Below are positions 25,187-33,933 of a stretch of 51,245 nt of DNA, one piece after another. A program made the position numbers and the translations under genes. Within the stretch, counting starts at the first letter, position 1; every line of letters begins with the position of its first letter. The notes under the pieces were generated by a model, which searched no databases, was not told the DNA's origin, and worked only from the letters and a program-made list of their open reading frames with translations. Source of the DNA: Meiothermus luteus. GTDB taxonomy: Bacteria > Deinococcota > Deinococci > Deinococcales > Thermaceae. Location: positions 1-51,245 of the forward strand of contig NZ_QWKZ01000003.1 of NCBI RefSeq assembly GCF_003574085.1. The letters run 5' to 3'.

Positions 25187-25207
25187 AGTTTACATAGATT
25201 GTAAACT
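25187..25207. promoter_or_regulatory. Palindromic operator over the YeeE operon promoter
   Basis: AGTTTACA (25187-25194) and TGTAAACT (25200-25207) are a perfect 8-bp inverted repeat around TAGAT. On the minus strand TTGCAA-18-TAAACT can serve as promoter, with the -10 box inside the repeat. A dimeric repressor, perhaps a sulfur-responsive ArsR-type protein, would fit. The regulator is not in the window. Confidence 0.6.
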
Positions 25208-25214
25208 GATTTGC

Positions 25215-25261
25215 AAAAAGGGGCCCCCACCCGCTGGGTGGGGTGGTTTCGGGTAGGCCCC
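25215..25261 (-). terminator. Intrinsic terminator of ndk
   Basis: Read on the minus strand directly after the ndk stop, CCCCACCC-AGC-GGGTGGGG forms the inner stem. An outer GGGGCC/GGCCCC can add to it, and the structure is followed by TTTTT (25219-25215). Confidence 0.75.
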
Positions 25262-25678
25262 TTAGCTCAGGATTTCCTCGGGTTTGAAGAAGAGGCCAAT
25301 TTCGCGGGCCGCGCTCTCCGGCCCGTCGGAGCCGTGGATTACGTTCTCGTCCACGGTGATGGCGAAGTCGGCCCGGATGGTGCCGGGGGCTGCCTCCCAG
25401 GGGCGGGTGGCCCCCATCAGGCGGCGCATCTCGGCGATGGCTCCGGGGCCCTCCACCACCATAGCCACCACCGGCCCGCTGGTGATGAAGCGGACCAGCC
25501 CTTCGTAGAAGGGCTTGCCCTGGTGTTCGGCGTAGTGGGTTTCGGCCATCTCGCGGGAAATCCGCATCTTCTTCATGGCCACGATCTGGAAGCCTTTGCG
25601 CTCAATGCGCTGGATAATCTCGCCGGTAAGCCCCCGGCGCACGCCGTCGGGCTTGACCATGATGAAGGTACGCTCCAT
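25262..25678 (-). CDS. ndk: Nucleoside diphosphate kinase
   Basis: The 138-residue protein starts [16 protein letters not shown] and has the active-site His115 in [12 protein letters not shown]. It transfers the gamma-phosphate between nucleoside tri- and diphosphates through a phospho-His. The frame is open upstream to 25975, but the start at 25678 matches the family. It is flanked by terminators on both sides and has its own extended -10 promoter, so it is monocistronic. Confidence 0.97.
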   Translation of the reverse strand: MERTFIMVKPDGVRRGLTGEIIQRIERKGFQIVAMKKMRISREMAETHYAEHQGKPFYEGLVRFITSGPVVAMVVEGPGAIAEMRRLMGATRPWEAAPGTIRADFAITVDENVIHGSDGPESAAREIGLFFKPEEILS

Positions 25679-25688
25679 ACCGCAGTAG

Positions 25689-25697
25689 AGTCTAGCA
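25689..25697 (-). promoter_or_regulatory. Extended -10 promoter of ndk
   Basis: On the minus strand TGC-TAGACT (TAGACT at 25694-25689) lies 10 nt before the ATG, just after the terminator of the upstream gene. GTGCTAGACT is identical to the rpmH element. Confidence 0.5.
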
Positions 25698-25709
25698 CTA
25701 CCCCACGGC

Positions 25710-25739
25710 AAAATAAAAAGCCCTCCCCATGGGGAGGGC
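25710..25739 (-). terminator. Intrinsic terminator after the PpiC/SurA-type gene
   Basis: On the minus strand GCCCTCCCC and GGGGAGGGC form a 9-bp perfect stem around AT, followed by TTTTTATTTT. It lies 6 bp after the stop of the upstream gene. Confidence 0.9.
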
Positions 25740-25745
25740 CTGGGG

Positions 25746-27596
25746 CTAGCGGTTGGAGGGGTTCTGGCCCGGCTGGTTTTGGGGCGCGCTCGAGCCCGAG
25801 CTAGAGCGGCCCTCCTCCTTCTTGGGTTCCTCCTTGGGGGTGAGGGCGGCCAGCACCTTTTGCAGGTTGTTCTCCACCTTGGCAGCCTTGCGCACCTCTT
25901 CCACCCACTTCTGGGCGGCCTCGGCCCGGCGGCTGGCCAACACCATCTGGCGGGCCTCCTCTTTGACCTCCTCAAAGGGGCGCAGCACCTCGGCCTTGCG
26001 GTCGTTCACGATGAGCACCTGGAAGCTGCCGTCCTCTAGCTTCACCACCTCGCTCACCTCGCCCAGAGGGCCTTTGGGGAAGCCGCCCCGGGTTAGGAAG
26101 ACCAGCCGATTGGGTACCGGGGGCAGGGTGCCGGGGTTGGCCGTCCCGTAGTCCTGCACGGTACCCCCGTTGGCCTTGGCCAGGTCCTCGAGCTTGCCGC
26201 CTTTTAGGGCTGCAGCCCGGAAGGCCTCGGCCTTGGCCCGGTCCTCCCCCTTGAAGCTGACCGCCTGCACCCGGGCCGAGGCCGGGATGGTGAAGCTGGC
26301 CAGGTTGGAGTCGTAGTACTTGCGCACCTCGGCGTCGGTAACGGTGATGTCGCGGGTTTTCCACTGCTGGGCCTGGTTGGCGATGTCGGTCTTGGTGCCG
26401 AAGAAGGGCTGGCCCAGCCCCTTGGCTGCTTGTACGACGGCTTCCCGGTTGATGAGCTGCTCCAGGGTCTGGGGTAGGAAGAACTGCAACGCCAGCTCGC
26501 CTAGGCCCTGCTGGAAAAGCTGGAGCACCTGAGGGTTGGCGAAGACGATTTGGGTCACCTCGGCGAGGCGGATCTCCGCGTCCCCCACCTTGGCCACCAC
26601 CGGGTTTTCGTAGCGGAACTCGGCCCCTTCAGCCACCTTCACACTGGCCTTGGCCCGCAGCCCCTCGAGGTAGGCTTCCAGCGCCCCCTGGCCTTTGACC
26701 CGCTTGGCGTCCTCCCGAACCCGGTCTTTGACCTCCTCAAAGGCCACATCGCTGGCGGGCAGGTACTTTTCTACCTTCACGATGTAGAAGCGCCCTCCGG
26801 CCTCAATGGGCTTGGTAATCTGGCCATCGCGGAGCTTAAAGACCGCCTCCGCCACCGCGTTGGGGAAGACCACCCGGGTCACTGGGCCTGGCTCGCTCTT
26901 CCCCGCCTCGGCCCCCAGGGCCCCGCCCTGTTCGGCGTTGAGCTTGGAGTGGGCCTTGGCGAGGGCTGCGAAGTCGGCGCCCGGGGCCGTGGCTTGGGCG
27001 TAGACCTTTTCCGCGGTGGCCTTGTCGTCAAGCACGATCTGGCGGGCCAGCACCCGCTCCTCGTTCCTGTACTGCTCCCGGTTGAGCTCAAAGTAGAGCC
27101 GCATCTCCTCCTCGGTGGGCTCGGCTTTCTTCTGGATTTCCTCCACCCGCTTATTTATGCGGATTTGGTCGCGCAGCTCGCCCCTGAGCTGGGCGTCGGT
27201 GTAGCCCACCTGGGTCAAGAAGCGGTCGTAGTCTTCCTTTTTCTGCAGGCCGAAGCGCTCTTTGATGCTGTCCAGTTCCTTTCTAAGCTCCCCGCTGGAG
27301 ACCCGGATGCGGGCGGTGTCCTGCAAGAGCGCGGTAGTGATGATGAAGCGGTCGGCGAAGTTAATCTCCGCCAGGTTCTTCAGCAGCCCTTGGGGGTTGG
27401 TGCTCAGAATGGCGTCGCTTTGTCGGGCCCGGGCCAGCTCGAGCTCGCTGACCGCGCGGCCGTTCACGGTCAGCACCGTTTTTCCTTGGGGGTTGCGCTG
27501 GCCTTGGGGGGTGAAGAGCAGAATTGAGCCCACCACAAAAGCCAGGGCCAGGACGCCAAAGACAACCCCAACTACCCTCTTGCTGATTCCAAACAC
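25746..27596 (-). CDS. Membrane-anchored peptidylprolyl isomerase of PpiC/SurA/PpiD type
   Basis: The 616-residue protein has an N-terminal membrane anchor (residues 8-30). A SurA-N-like chaperone domain (about 35-170) follows, then a PPIC-type rotamase (about 175-280: [33 protein letters not shown]). A second, more distant helical plus rotamase-like region lies at 300-580, and a low-complexity tail rich in Lys, Glu, Ser and Pro ends the protein (from about 585). It probably helps fold exported proteins at the outer face of the membrane. The whole protein resembles PpiD in layout. The upstream 42 bp separate it from tRNA-Arg on the other strand. Confidence 0.85.
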   Translation of the reverse strand: MFGISKRVVGVVFGVLALAFVVGSILLFTPQGQRNPQGKTVLTVNGRAVSELELARARQSDAILSTNPQGLLKNLAEINFADRFIITTALLQDTARIRVSSGELRKELDSIKERFGLQKKEDYDRFLTQVGYTDAQLRGELRDQIRINKRVEEIQKKAEPTEEEMRLYFELNREQYRNEERVLARQIVLDDKATAEKVYAQATAPGADFAALAKAHSKLNAEQGGALGAEAGKSEPGPVTRVVFPNAVAEAVFKLRDGQITKPIEAGGRFYIVKVEKYLPASDVAFEEVKDRVREDAKRVKGQGALEAYLEGLRAKASVKVAEGAEFRYENPVVAKVGDAEIRLAEVTQIVFANPQVLQLFQQGLGELALQFFLPQTLEQLINREAVVQAAKGLGQPFFGTKTDIANQAQQWKTRDITVTDAEVRKYYDSNLASFTIPASARVQAVSFKGEDRAKAEAFRAAALKGGKLEDLAKANGGTVQDYGTANPGTLPPVPNRLVFLTRGGFPKGPLGEVSEVVKLEDGSFQVLIVNDRKAEVLRPFEEVKEEARQMVLASRRAEAAQKWVEEVRKAAKVENNLQKVLAALTPKEEPKKEEGRSSSGSSAPQNQPGQNPSNR

Positions 27597-27638
27597 TTGA
27601 CTGCCTCCTCTTTCGGTGCTACCCTTCTTGGTGCTGAT

Positions 27639-27714
27639 GCACCCGTAGCTCAGTGGATAGAGCGTTCGCCTCCGGAGCGAAAGGCCACAGGTTCGAGTCC
27701 TGTCGGGTGCGCCA
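27639..27714 (+). tRNA. tRNA-Arg (anticodon CCG)
   Basis: The 7-bp acceptor stem is GCACCCG with CGGGTGC, followed by discriminator G and encoded CCA. The D arm is GCTCAGTGGATAGAGC. The anticodon stem is TTCGC/GCGAA around loop CTCCGGA, with CCG at 27672-27674. The T arm contains GGTTCGAGTCC. It reads CGG codons. A T-rich stretch (ATTTTTCTTTT) follows and may end transcription. Confidence 0.97.
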
Positions 27715-27826
27715 TTTTTCTTTTGGAGCCCCTTTGGCGACCCTTTCTAAGCCCTTTGTACCCCGAGTTGCTAAGACCAAGGTTAAGGGAGTCCACACCA
27801 AGTGGCGATTGTAGCATAAGGGCTGG

Positions 27827-28513
27827 ATGCGAATCCCCTTTGACCTGAAAGAAGCGGCGGCACTGCAGCAAACCTTGGCCCAGCGGGTAGCGCTTGGGGG
27901 GGGGCTGCAGGGCGTGCGCTACTTGGCCGCGCTGGACGCCTCCCATCCACCACGATTCTCTGCTGGGGTGGGCCTCTCGGTGGCTGTAGCGGTGCTTTGG
28001 GACCTAGAGGCTGGGCGGGTGGTGGAGGTGGCTGTGGCCCAGGCTGAGGAGGTGGAGCTCTTTCCCTATGTGCCCGGCTTCCTATCCTTTCGCGAGGCTC
28101 CTCTTTACCTGGTGGCTTTGGCCCGGTTATCCCGTTCTCCCCAGGCCCTTCTCGTGGACGGGCAAGGTGTGGCCCATCCCCGTGGCCTAGGCATTGCGGC
28201 CCATCTGGGGGTGCAGCTGGACCTCCCGGCCATCGGGGTGGCCAAGAGCCTCCTATGCGGCCATCCAGAAGGGGAACTACCCGTGGAGGCTGGCGCATGC
28301 GTGCGGCTTCTGATGGGCGGGGTTCAGGTGGGCTGGGTCTACCGCAGCCGCAAAGGGGTGCGGCCCCTCTACATCTCTCCTGGCCATCGGGTGGGCATGG
28401 AGGAGGCTTTAGCCTTTGTCCGTACCCTTCCCGGGAAAACCCGGCTTCCTGAGCCCTTGCGCAGGGCTCACCTCGAGGCGGGTCTAGCCCGGCGGCGGCT
28501 CGAGGCAGTGTGA
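27827..28513 (+). CDS. nfi: Endonuclease V (deoxyinosine 3' endonuclease)
   Basis: The 228-residue protein keeps the catalytic acids of the family: Asp37 in YLAALDASH, Glu90 in YVPGFLSFREAP, and Asp111 in LLVDGQGVAHPRG. The strand-separating PYIP wedge appears as PYVP at residues 80-83. The enzyme nicks DNA one base past a deoxyinosine, repairing deaminated adenine, which is useful at high temperature. TAGCAT at 27812-27817 lies 9 nt before the ATG and may be its -10 box. Confidence 0.94.
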   Translation: MRIPFDLKEAAALQQTLAQRVALGGGLQGVRYLAALDASHPPRFSAGVGLSVAVAVLWDLEAGRVVEVAVAQAEEVELFPYVPGFLSFREAPLYLVALARLSRSPQALLVDGQGVAHPRGLGIAAHLGVQLDLPAIGVAKSLLCGHPEGELPVEAGACVRLLMGGVQVGWVYRSRKGVRPLYISPGHRVGMEEALAFVRTLPGKTRLPEPLRRAHLEAGLARRRLEAV

Positions 28514-28598
28514 GCTAGGACAGCTTTATAAAGGGAAGCCTACCGTTATGGTTTTTTCCGGTAACCTGCCAGCTAGGGGCATTAGAAAAGGAGGCTGT

Positions 28599-29513
28599 AT
28601 GAGCAAGGTTTCAAGACGGGGAGCGCTACGGTTTATAGGGGCTACCGGTGCGGCGGCCGCAGTGGGCACAATGCCTGCCATGGCCCAGCAAAGCCCGCCT
28701 TTGCCCAACGGGGCGGGGTTTTATCGTTTCAAGTTGGAAGACTACACCCTCACCGTCCTGAGCGATGGTCAAAGCGCGCCGGGCAATGCTTTCCCCAACT
28801 GGGGGGCCAACCCGGGCCGACAGGCAGAGTTTGCCGCCGCCTTGCGGGAACACTTCCTGGACCCCAGCCAGTTCATCAACAACTTCAACCCTATGGTGAT
28901 TGACACTGGGCGGGTCAAGGTGCTGGTGGATACTGGCCGGGGCCAGGCCGGGCAGCTTCTGGCGAACATGGCCAACGCTGGACTCAGGCCCGCTGATATC
29001 AACATCGTCTTTATCACCCACGGCCACGGCGACCACATCGGCGGTCTGGTGCGGGACGGCCAGCCGGTCTTTGCAAACGCCCAGCACATCATCGGGGAGA
29101 CGGAGCTTCAGTTCTGGCTTTCCCAGGCCAACCCCCCAGCCAACCTGGCCGCCCTTCAGAACCGCTTTACCCGGGTGCGCGGCGGGGCCGAGATTGCCCC
29201 TGGGGTGACGGTGGTGGACACCCCTGGGCACACCGTGGGGCATATGGCGGTGCAGGTGAGCTCGGGCGGCCGGACGCTGTGGCACCTGGGCGACGCGGGC
29301 GGGCACTACATCCTCTCCCTCCGCTTCCCCGACCATTACCTGGGCTTTGACGCTAATCCCCAGCAGGCCGTGGCCACCCGGGCTCGGCTTTGGCAGACCG
29401 CGGCGGCAGAGCGGATTATGGTGGTGGGCTACCACTTCGCCTGGCCGGGGGTGGGATACGTGCGCCGGGCGGGCAACGCCTACGAGTTCGTGCCGGCGTT
29501 TTTCACCTTCTGA
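28599..29513 (+). CDS. Tat-exported MBL-fold metallo-hydrolase
   Basis: The 304-residue protein begins with a twin-arginine signal (MSKVSRRGALRF, hydrophobic Ala/Gly core, AMAQQ cleavage region near residue 29). The mature part is a metallo-beta-lactamase fold with THGHGDHIGG near residue 147, TPGHTVGHMA near residue 212 and LGDAGGH near residue 235. It should act folded outside the cytoplasmic membrane with a di-metal centre. The substrate is unknown; lactonase-like members of the family have this pattern. The start at 28599 has AAAGGAGG upstream, so the longer frame from 28548 is not used. Confidence 0.88.
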   Translation: MSKVSRRGALRFIGATGAAAAVGTMPAMAQQSPPLPNGAGFYRFKLEDYTLTVLSDGQSAPGNAFPNWGANPGRQAEFAAALREHFLDPSQFINNFNPMVIDTGRVKVLVDTGRGQAGQLLANMANAGLRPADINIVFITHGHGDHIGGLVRDGQPVFANAQHIIGETELQFWLSQANPPANLAALQNRFTRVRGGAEIAPGVTVVDTPGHTVGHMAVQVSSGGRTLWHLGDAGGHYILSLRFPDHYLGFDANPQQAVATRARLWQTAAAERIMVVGYHFAWPGVGYVRRAGNAYEFVPAFFTF

Positions 29514-29524
29514 GCCTGAGGACC

Positions 29525-29565
29525 CAAAGCCCTTCCCCAGGACCAAGGGAGGGCTTTGCGCTTTT
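29525..29565 (+). terminator. Intrinsic terminator after the MBL-fold gene
   Basis: CAAAGCCC-T-TCCC (29525-29537) pairs with GGGA-GGGCTTTG (29547-29558), with one bulged T, followed by CGCTTTT. The stem is strong and the T tail short. Confidence 0.65.
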
Positions 29566-29603
29566 AAGTCGTACAATTGCAACCAAAGCCTAAGGAGGAG
29601 CCT

Positions 29604-31223
29604 ATGCAGTCCACCATGATGGATTTTCCCCTTACCCTGGTGCACATCCTGGAGCGGGCAGGGAAGTTCTTCCCCCAAGAGGAGGTCGTGACCCGGCTGC
29701 CCGACAGGTCGCTCCACCGCTACACCTACGCCGAGTTCTACCGCCGGGCCCGCCAGCTGGCCTCGGCTTTGCAAAAGGCTGGGTTGCAAAGGGGCGAGCG
29801 GGTGGCGACCCTCTCCTGGAACACCTACGCCCACCTCGAGGCCTACTTCGGGGTTCCGGTGGCGGGGGGTGTGGTGCACCCTTTGAACCTTAGGCTCCAT
29901 CCCTCGGATATCGCCTACATCGTGAACCACGCCCAGGACAAAATCCTGATCGTGGACGATGTGCTCCTGGGGCTTTACGAGGCCATCCGGCCCCACGTCC
30001 GGCTCGAGCGGGTGCTGGTGGTGCCCCTCACGGGGCAGCCGGTGCCGGAGGGCTTGGAGAGCTACGAGGACTTCCTGGCCACGGGGGACGAGGGCTTCGC
30101 CTACCCCGAGCTAAGTGAGCAAGAGGCCGCCGGGATGTGCTACACCTCTGGCACCACCGGGAAGCCCAAGGGGGTGGTGTACTCCCACCGCTCCATTGCC
30201 CTGCACAGCCTGGGCTCGGCCCTGCCGGACGCCCTGAACCTCTCCAGCCGCGATGTGCTCCTGCCGGTGGTGCCCATGTTCCACGTGCTGGCCTGGGGGC
30301 TGCCCTACACCGGGGTAATGACGGGCTGCAAACTGGTGCTGCCGGGGCCACACCTGGACGCGGTGAGCCTGCTGGACCTGTTTGAGGCGGAGGGGGTGAA
30401 CAAGACCGCCGGGGTGCCCACCATCTGGCTGGGGGTGCTGCAGGCCCTGGAGAAGGAGCCCACCCGCTGGCGGCTGAGGCCCATGGAGATGGTGGTGGGG
30501 GGCAGCGCGGCCCCCGAGGCCATGATCCGGGCCTTCGACCGGCTGGGCCACACCGTGCTCCACGCCTGGGGCATGACCGAGATGAGCCCCCTGGGCACCG
30601 TGAGCCGGCTCAAGCGGCACCTGCTGGGTGACCCCGAGGTGGCCTACCGTTACCGGGCCCAGCAGGGCCTGCCCACCCCCTGGGTGGAGATTCGGGCGGT
30701 GGGCGAGCAGGGCGAGGTGCCCTGGGATGGGCGCTCGCTGGGCGAGCTGCAGGTGCGGGGGCCCTGGGTGGCCAGGAGCTACTACAACCTCGAGGCGGAG
30801 TCCGACAAGTGGACCCCGGACGGCTGGTTCCGCACTGGGGATGTGGTGGCCATTGACCCCGAGGGCTATATTCGCATTGCCGACCGCACCAAAGACCTGA
30901 TCAAGTCCGGCGGCGAGTGGATTAGCTCAATTGACCTGGAGAATGCCCTGATGGCCCACCCCGCGGTCAAGGAGGCCGCGGTCATCGCCATCCCCGACCC
31001 CAAGTGGGACGAACGCCCGCTGGCGGTGGTGGTCCTCAAGGAGGGGCAGAGCGCCACACCGGAGGAGCTAAGGGCCTTCCTCGAGCCCCGCTTCGCCAAG
31101 TGGTGGCTGCCCGATGGGTACGTTTTTGTGGACGAGATTCCCCGCACCAGCACCGGCAAGTTCCTGAAGTCTAAGCTGCGCGAAACCTACAAGGATTACA
31201 AGGCCACCGCAGCCCAGCAATAA
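29604..31223 (+). CDS. Fatty acyl-CoA synthetase (AMP-forming)
   Basis: The 539-residue ANL-superfamily enzyme has the P-loop YTSGTTGKPKGVVYSH near residue 184, HAWGMTEMSPLGT near residue 325, GWFRTGDVVAIDPEGY near residue 410, the hinge DRTKDLIKSGGEWIS near residue 430, and the adenylation Lys in TSTGKFLKSKL near residue 520. It activates a fatty acid with ATP and CoA. It resembles the long-chain acyl-CoA synthetase of Thermus, but chain length preference is inference. The start at 29604 is supported by AAGGAGGAG upstream; a frame from 29577 is not used. Confidence 0.9.
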   Translation: MQSTMMDFPLTLVHILERAGKFFPQEEVVTRLPDRSLHRYTYAEFYRRARQLASALQKAGLQRGERVATLSWNTYAHLEAYFGVPVAGGVVHPLNLRLHPSDIAYIVNHAQDKILIVDDVLLGLYEAIRPHVRLERVLVVPLTGQPVPEGLESYEDFLATGDEGFAYPELSEQEAAGMCYTSGTTGKPKGVVYSHRSIALHSLGSALPDALNLSSRDVLLPVVPMFHVLAWGLPYTGVMTGCKLVLPGPHLDAVSLLDLFEAEGVNKTAGVPTIWLGVLQALEKEPTRWRLRPMEMVVGGSAAPEAMIRAFDRLGHTVLHAWGMTEMSPLGTVSRLKRHLLGDPEVAYRYRAQQGLPTPWVEIRAVGEQGEVPWDGRSLGELQVRGPWVARSYYNLEAESDKWTPDGWFRTGDVVAIDPEGYIRIADRTKDLIKSGGEWISSIDLENALMAHPAVKEAAVIAIPDPKWDERPLAVVVLKEGQSATPEELRAFLEPRFAKWWLPDGYVFVDEIPRTSTGKFLKSKLRETYKDYKATAAQQ

Positions 31224-31230
31224 GACCGGT

Positions 31231-32262
31231 CTACTCGGGCTTAGCCTCACGCCCCATCAGCCGGGAGAGTTCCTCTAGGGGGTCGGCTCCTAGGTAGACG
31301 ACCCGGTACACCGCCTCGGTGATGGGCAGGTCGGCTCCGGTGGCCTGATCCCAGGCGTGCAGGGCTTTTACCGTGTAGATTCCCTCTACCACCGATTTTT
31401 GAGCCTCCAGATGGTCCAGGGTTCGTCCTCTTACAAGCTGCTCCCCCGCGCTGCGGTTTCGGGAGAGGGGGCTGTGGGCAGTGGCGATGAGGTCGCCCAG
31501 GCCTGAGAGGCCCATAAAAGTGGCCTCCTGGGCTCCCTGGGCTATCCCGAACCGGATGATCTCCCGCAGCCCACGGGTGATAAGGGCGGCCTTGGCGTTG
31601 TCCCCCAGTCCCAGGCCGTCCACCATGCCTGCGGCCAAGGCGATCACGTTTTTGAGCGCACCGCCCAGCTCCACCCCCACCAGGTCGTGGGTTGTGTAGA
31701 CCCGGAAGCTGGGGCCACTGAAGACTTGCTGCACCTGTTGGGCCAGGGCGGGGTCGCGGGAGGCGGCCACGGCGGCCGCGGGCAGGAATCGGGCCACTTC
31801 TTCGGCCAGGTTGGGGCCTGAGAGCGCCGCTAAGCGGTCCACCCTGGTAGCCTCCTGGATTACCTGGCTTATCCGCAGGAGGTGGTTTTCGGCGAAGAGC
31901 AGGCCCTTCACCGCCGAAACGTAGGCCGGGGCCTTGGGCAGGCCTTGTAGGGTTTCCCGCAGCCCCCTGGAGGGCACTGCTACCACCGCGAACTGGGCCC
32001 TGGCCAGGGCCTCTTCGGCGTCGGCGGTGGGGTGGAGGTGTTCGGGGAAGAGGGCTCCGGGCAGGTACTCCTGGTTCTGCCGCTCCTCTTGCATGGCTTG
32101 GGCGTGCTCAGCCCGGCGGGCCCACAGGTAGACGGGGATGCCCTTGGAGGAGGCCAAAAGCGCAAGCGCAGTGCCCCAAGCCCCAGCGCCCAGCACCGCG
32201 ATGGGGTCTTGGGAGGGTTGGGCTCGAGCCTTGGGTTTGGTTAGGGCTGTGGGGTGGAGCAT
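31231..32262 (-). CDS. gpsA: NAD(P)-dependent glycerol-3-phosphate dehydrogenase
   Basis: The 343-residue protein has the Rossmann motif VLGAGAWGTALA near residue 23, the SGPNLAEEVA segment near residue 150, the catalytic Lys in GVELGGALKNVIALAAG near residue 200, and GLSGLGDLIATAHSPLSRNR near residue 260. It makes sn-glycerol-3-phosphate from dihydroxyacetone phosphate for phospholipid synthesis. A roughly 20-residue N-terminal extension rich in Pro and Ala precedes the Rossmann motif if ATG at 32262 is right. No ribosome site marks the start. It is the last gene of the argF-to-gpsA run. Confidence 0.9.
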   Translation of the reverse strand: MLHPTALTKPKARAQPSQDPIAVLGAGAWGTALALLASSKGIPVYLWARRAEHAQAMQEERQNQEYLPGALFPEHLHPTADAEEALARAQFAVVAVPSRGLRETLQGLPKAPAYVSAVKGLLFAENHLLRISQVIQEATRVDRLAALSGPNLAEEVARFLPAAAVAASRDPALAQQVQQVFSGPSFRVYTTHDLVGVELGGALKNVIALAAGMVDGLGLGDNAKAALITRGLREIIRFGIAQGAQEATFMGLSGLGDLIATAHSPLSRNRSAGEQLVRGRTLDHLEAQKSVVEGIYTVKALHAWDQATGADLPITEAVYRVVYLGADPLEELSRLMGREAKPE

Positions 32263-32273
32263 GGTCGGCGCGG

Positions 32274-33314
32274 TCAAGGCCGCATGAGCACCAGAACAGA
32301 GAAAGCCTCGTACCAAGCGCCTACGAGTAGGAAGAAGGTCCCCAGGTAGATCGTGTGGCCCAGGGCCCGCAGGCCGGCCCGATAGCCCTCACCCCGTAGG
32401 GTCTTGGTCAACAGCACCAGCCCCCCAAAGGTAACCAGGATGTAGGCTTGCAGCTCGATCACGATGGTCGGAAGGTGCAGCAGGTAGTTGAGGGTGGGCA
32501 GCGCCACCGGGCTAAGGGCGAAGCCCAACACGAAGTAGCGCAGAGCGTTGAACAAAAGGGCGGGGATTCCCAGAAGAAGCGCCGGTACTGCGGTGGTGAG
32601 CAGAAGGCCGTTGGCCAGGTTCCAGTAGAAGATCACCACCGCCAGGCTGAGCACCCCTCCGCCCAGCGCGCCCCCTAGACCGATCTGTTCCAGGGCCCCT
32701 CCTACCAGCTCCTGGGTTAGCCGCACCAGCTCAGGGCTGGCATAGGCCACCAGGCTTCCCAAGGCAAAAAGCCCGTATAGGCCGATGTTTGTGCCTAGAT
32801 AAAGGCCGCGGTGCTGCTGTACCAGGGTCCAGCCTTCCACCCAGCCGCGGGAGAGGGGGTTGTTGCCGCGCAGGGCCAGCAACCAGCCCAGCGAGAGGGC
32901 CACAAAGAGGGTCCAGGTGAGGGGGCTTTTGAGCCAGAGGGGCAGCAGGCCCCCTTCAGGGGCGAAGCCGATGCGGGTGACCTGGCCTTCCCGCAGGGTG
33001 ACCCGCACCTCCCCTCCGCGGCCGCCTGCGGTGGCCGGGAAGGACACCACGCTGCCCCGGGGGGTGGTGTCCTCCAGGGGCTCGTCCAGGTTTACCGAGA
33101 GGTCCCGGGGGGGGTCAGGGAAGGCCAGGCTGCGCTCCAGAAGCCGGATGGCCTCCTCGGTAGGCTTGCCGATGGCTTGGGCGGGGTCTACCCGGTATTT
33201 TCCGGCCTGCCAGTCCAGCACGGCTTGGCGGGCGGTTTCCAAGTTGGACTGGGCCAGGGTGAAGCCTGCCAGCAGGCACAGAAGGAGGGCTCGAGCGGCC
33301 TTTAGCATCATCAT
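32274..33314 (-). CDS. SpoIIM-like (DUF95) integral membrane protein with signal peptide
   Basis: The protein has about 346 residues. It starts with a signal peptide (LKAARALLLCLLAGFTLAQ), then a soluble region at about 20-135 (including LSVNLDEPLEDTTP). A membrane part of about six segments follows, beginning at PLTWTLFVALSLGWLLAL and showing the stage II sporulation M pattern (FYWNLANGLLL, LFNALRYFVLGFALSP). Stage II sporulation M homologues in non-sporulating bacteria have no agreed function. Three ATG codons in tandem (33314, 33311, 33308) make the exact start unclear. The open frame upstream to 33545 overlaps pyrE and is not used. Confidence 0.68.
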   Translation of the reverse strand: MMMLKAARALLLCLLAGFTLAQSNLETARQAVLDWQAGKYRVDPAQAIGKPTEEAIRLLERSLAFPDPPRDLSVNLDEPLEDTTPRGSVVSFPATAGGRGGEVRVTLREGQVTRIGFAPEGGLLPLWLKSPLTWTLFVALSLGWLLALRGNNPLSRGWVEGWTLVQQHRGLYLGTNIGLYGLFALGSLVAYASPELVRLTQELVGGALEQIGLGGALGGGVLSLAVVIFYWNLANGLLLTTAVPALLLGIPALLFNALRYFVLGFALSPVALPTLNYLLHLPTIVIELQAYILVTFGGLVLLTKTLRGEGYRAGLRALGHTIYLGTFFLLVGAWYEAFSVLVLMRP

Positions 33315-33330
33315 AAGCCTACCAGCCCGG

Positions 33331-33888
33331 CTAGACCTCTTGTAAGGGCACCCCCCTTTGGCAAAGGGGACAGGACTCTGGGGTGTAGGTGGGAAAGTCA
33401 AGCCGCAGAAGCGCCCGGAAGGGGGCTCCGAACTCGGCCCGCCCCGCGCTGCGGTCCACGATGGCCCCCACCCCCACACAGCGGCCCCCTTTGCGCTCGG
33501 CGGCCCAGATGGCCTGCTGCACCGAGCCCCCGGTGGTAACCACATCCTCCACAGCCAAGAAGCGCTCCCCGGGGTGGACGGTGAGCCCCTCGCGTATCCG
33601 CATCCCTCCCTGTCCGTCCTTTTCCGCGAAGAGGGCCCGTGCCCCCAGGGCCTTGGCGGTTACGAAGGAGAGGACCACCCCGCCCATGGCCGGCCCTACG
33701 ACGAAGTCCACCGGCTCCTCAAAGAGCTCCGCTAGGGCCTGCCCCACGGCCTCGGCGTAGAGGGGGTGTTGGAGCAGGGTGGCGCTTTGCAGAAATTTCG
33801 GCGAATGCCGCCCAGAACGCAATAAAAAGTGCCCCTCTAGGAGGGCCCCGGTCGTGCGGTAAAGCTCCAAGACGTCCACGCCCCCCAT
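33331..33888 (-). CDS. pyrE: Orotate phosphoribosyltransferase
   Basis: The 185-residue protein closely follows Thermus PyrE: LYRTTGALLEGHFLLRSGRHSP at the N terminus, GPAMGGVVLSF near residue 65, and the PRPP loop FLAVEDVVTTGGSV near residues 110-123. It joins orotate to PRPP to give orotidine monophosphate. The start may be ATG at 33888 or GTG at 33879, which would align exactly with the Thermus protein; neither has a clear ribosome site. Its C-terminal SCPLCQRGVPL is typical of this branch. Confidence 0.93.
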   Translation of the reverse strand: MGGVDVLELYRTTGALLEGHFLLRSGRHSPKFLQSATLLQHPLYAEAVGQALAELFEEPVDFVVGPAMGGVVLSFVTAKALGARALFAEKDGQGGMRIREGLTVHPGERFLAVEDVVTTGGSVQQAIWAAERKGGRCVGVGAIVDRSAGRAEFGAPFRALLRLDFPTYTPESCPLCQRGVPLQEV

Positions 33889-33933
33889 GCTACCCGAAGG
33901 CCAGGCAGCCTTTGCCGGTTTTGTGAGGCGCTT

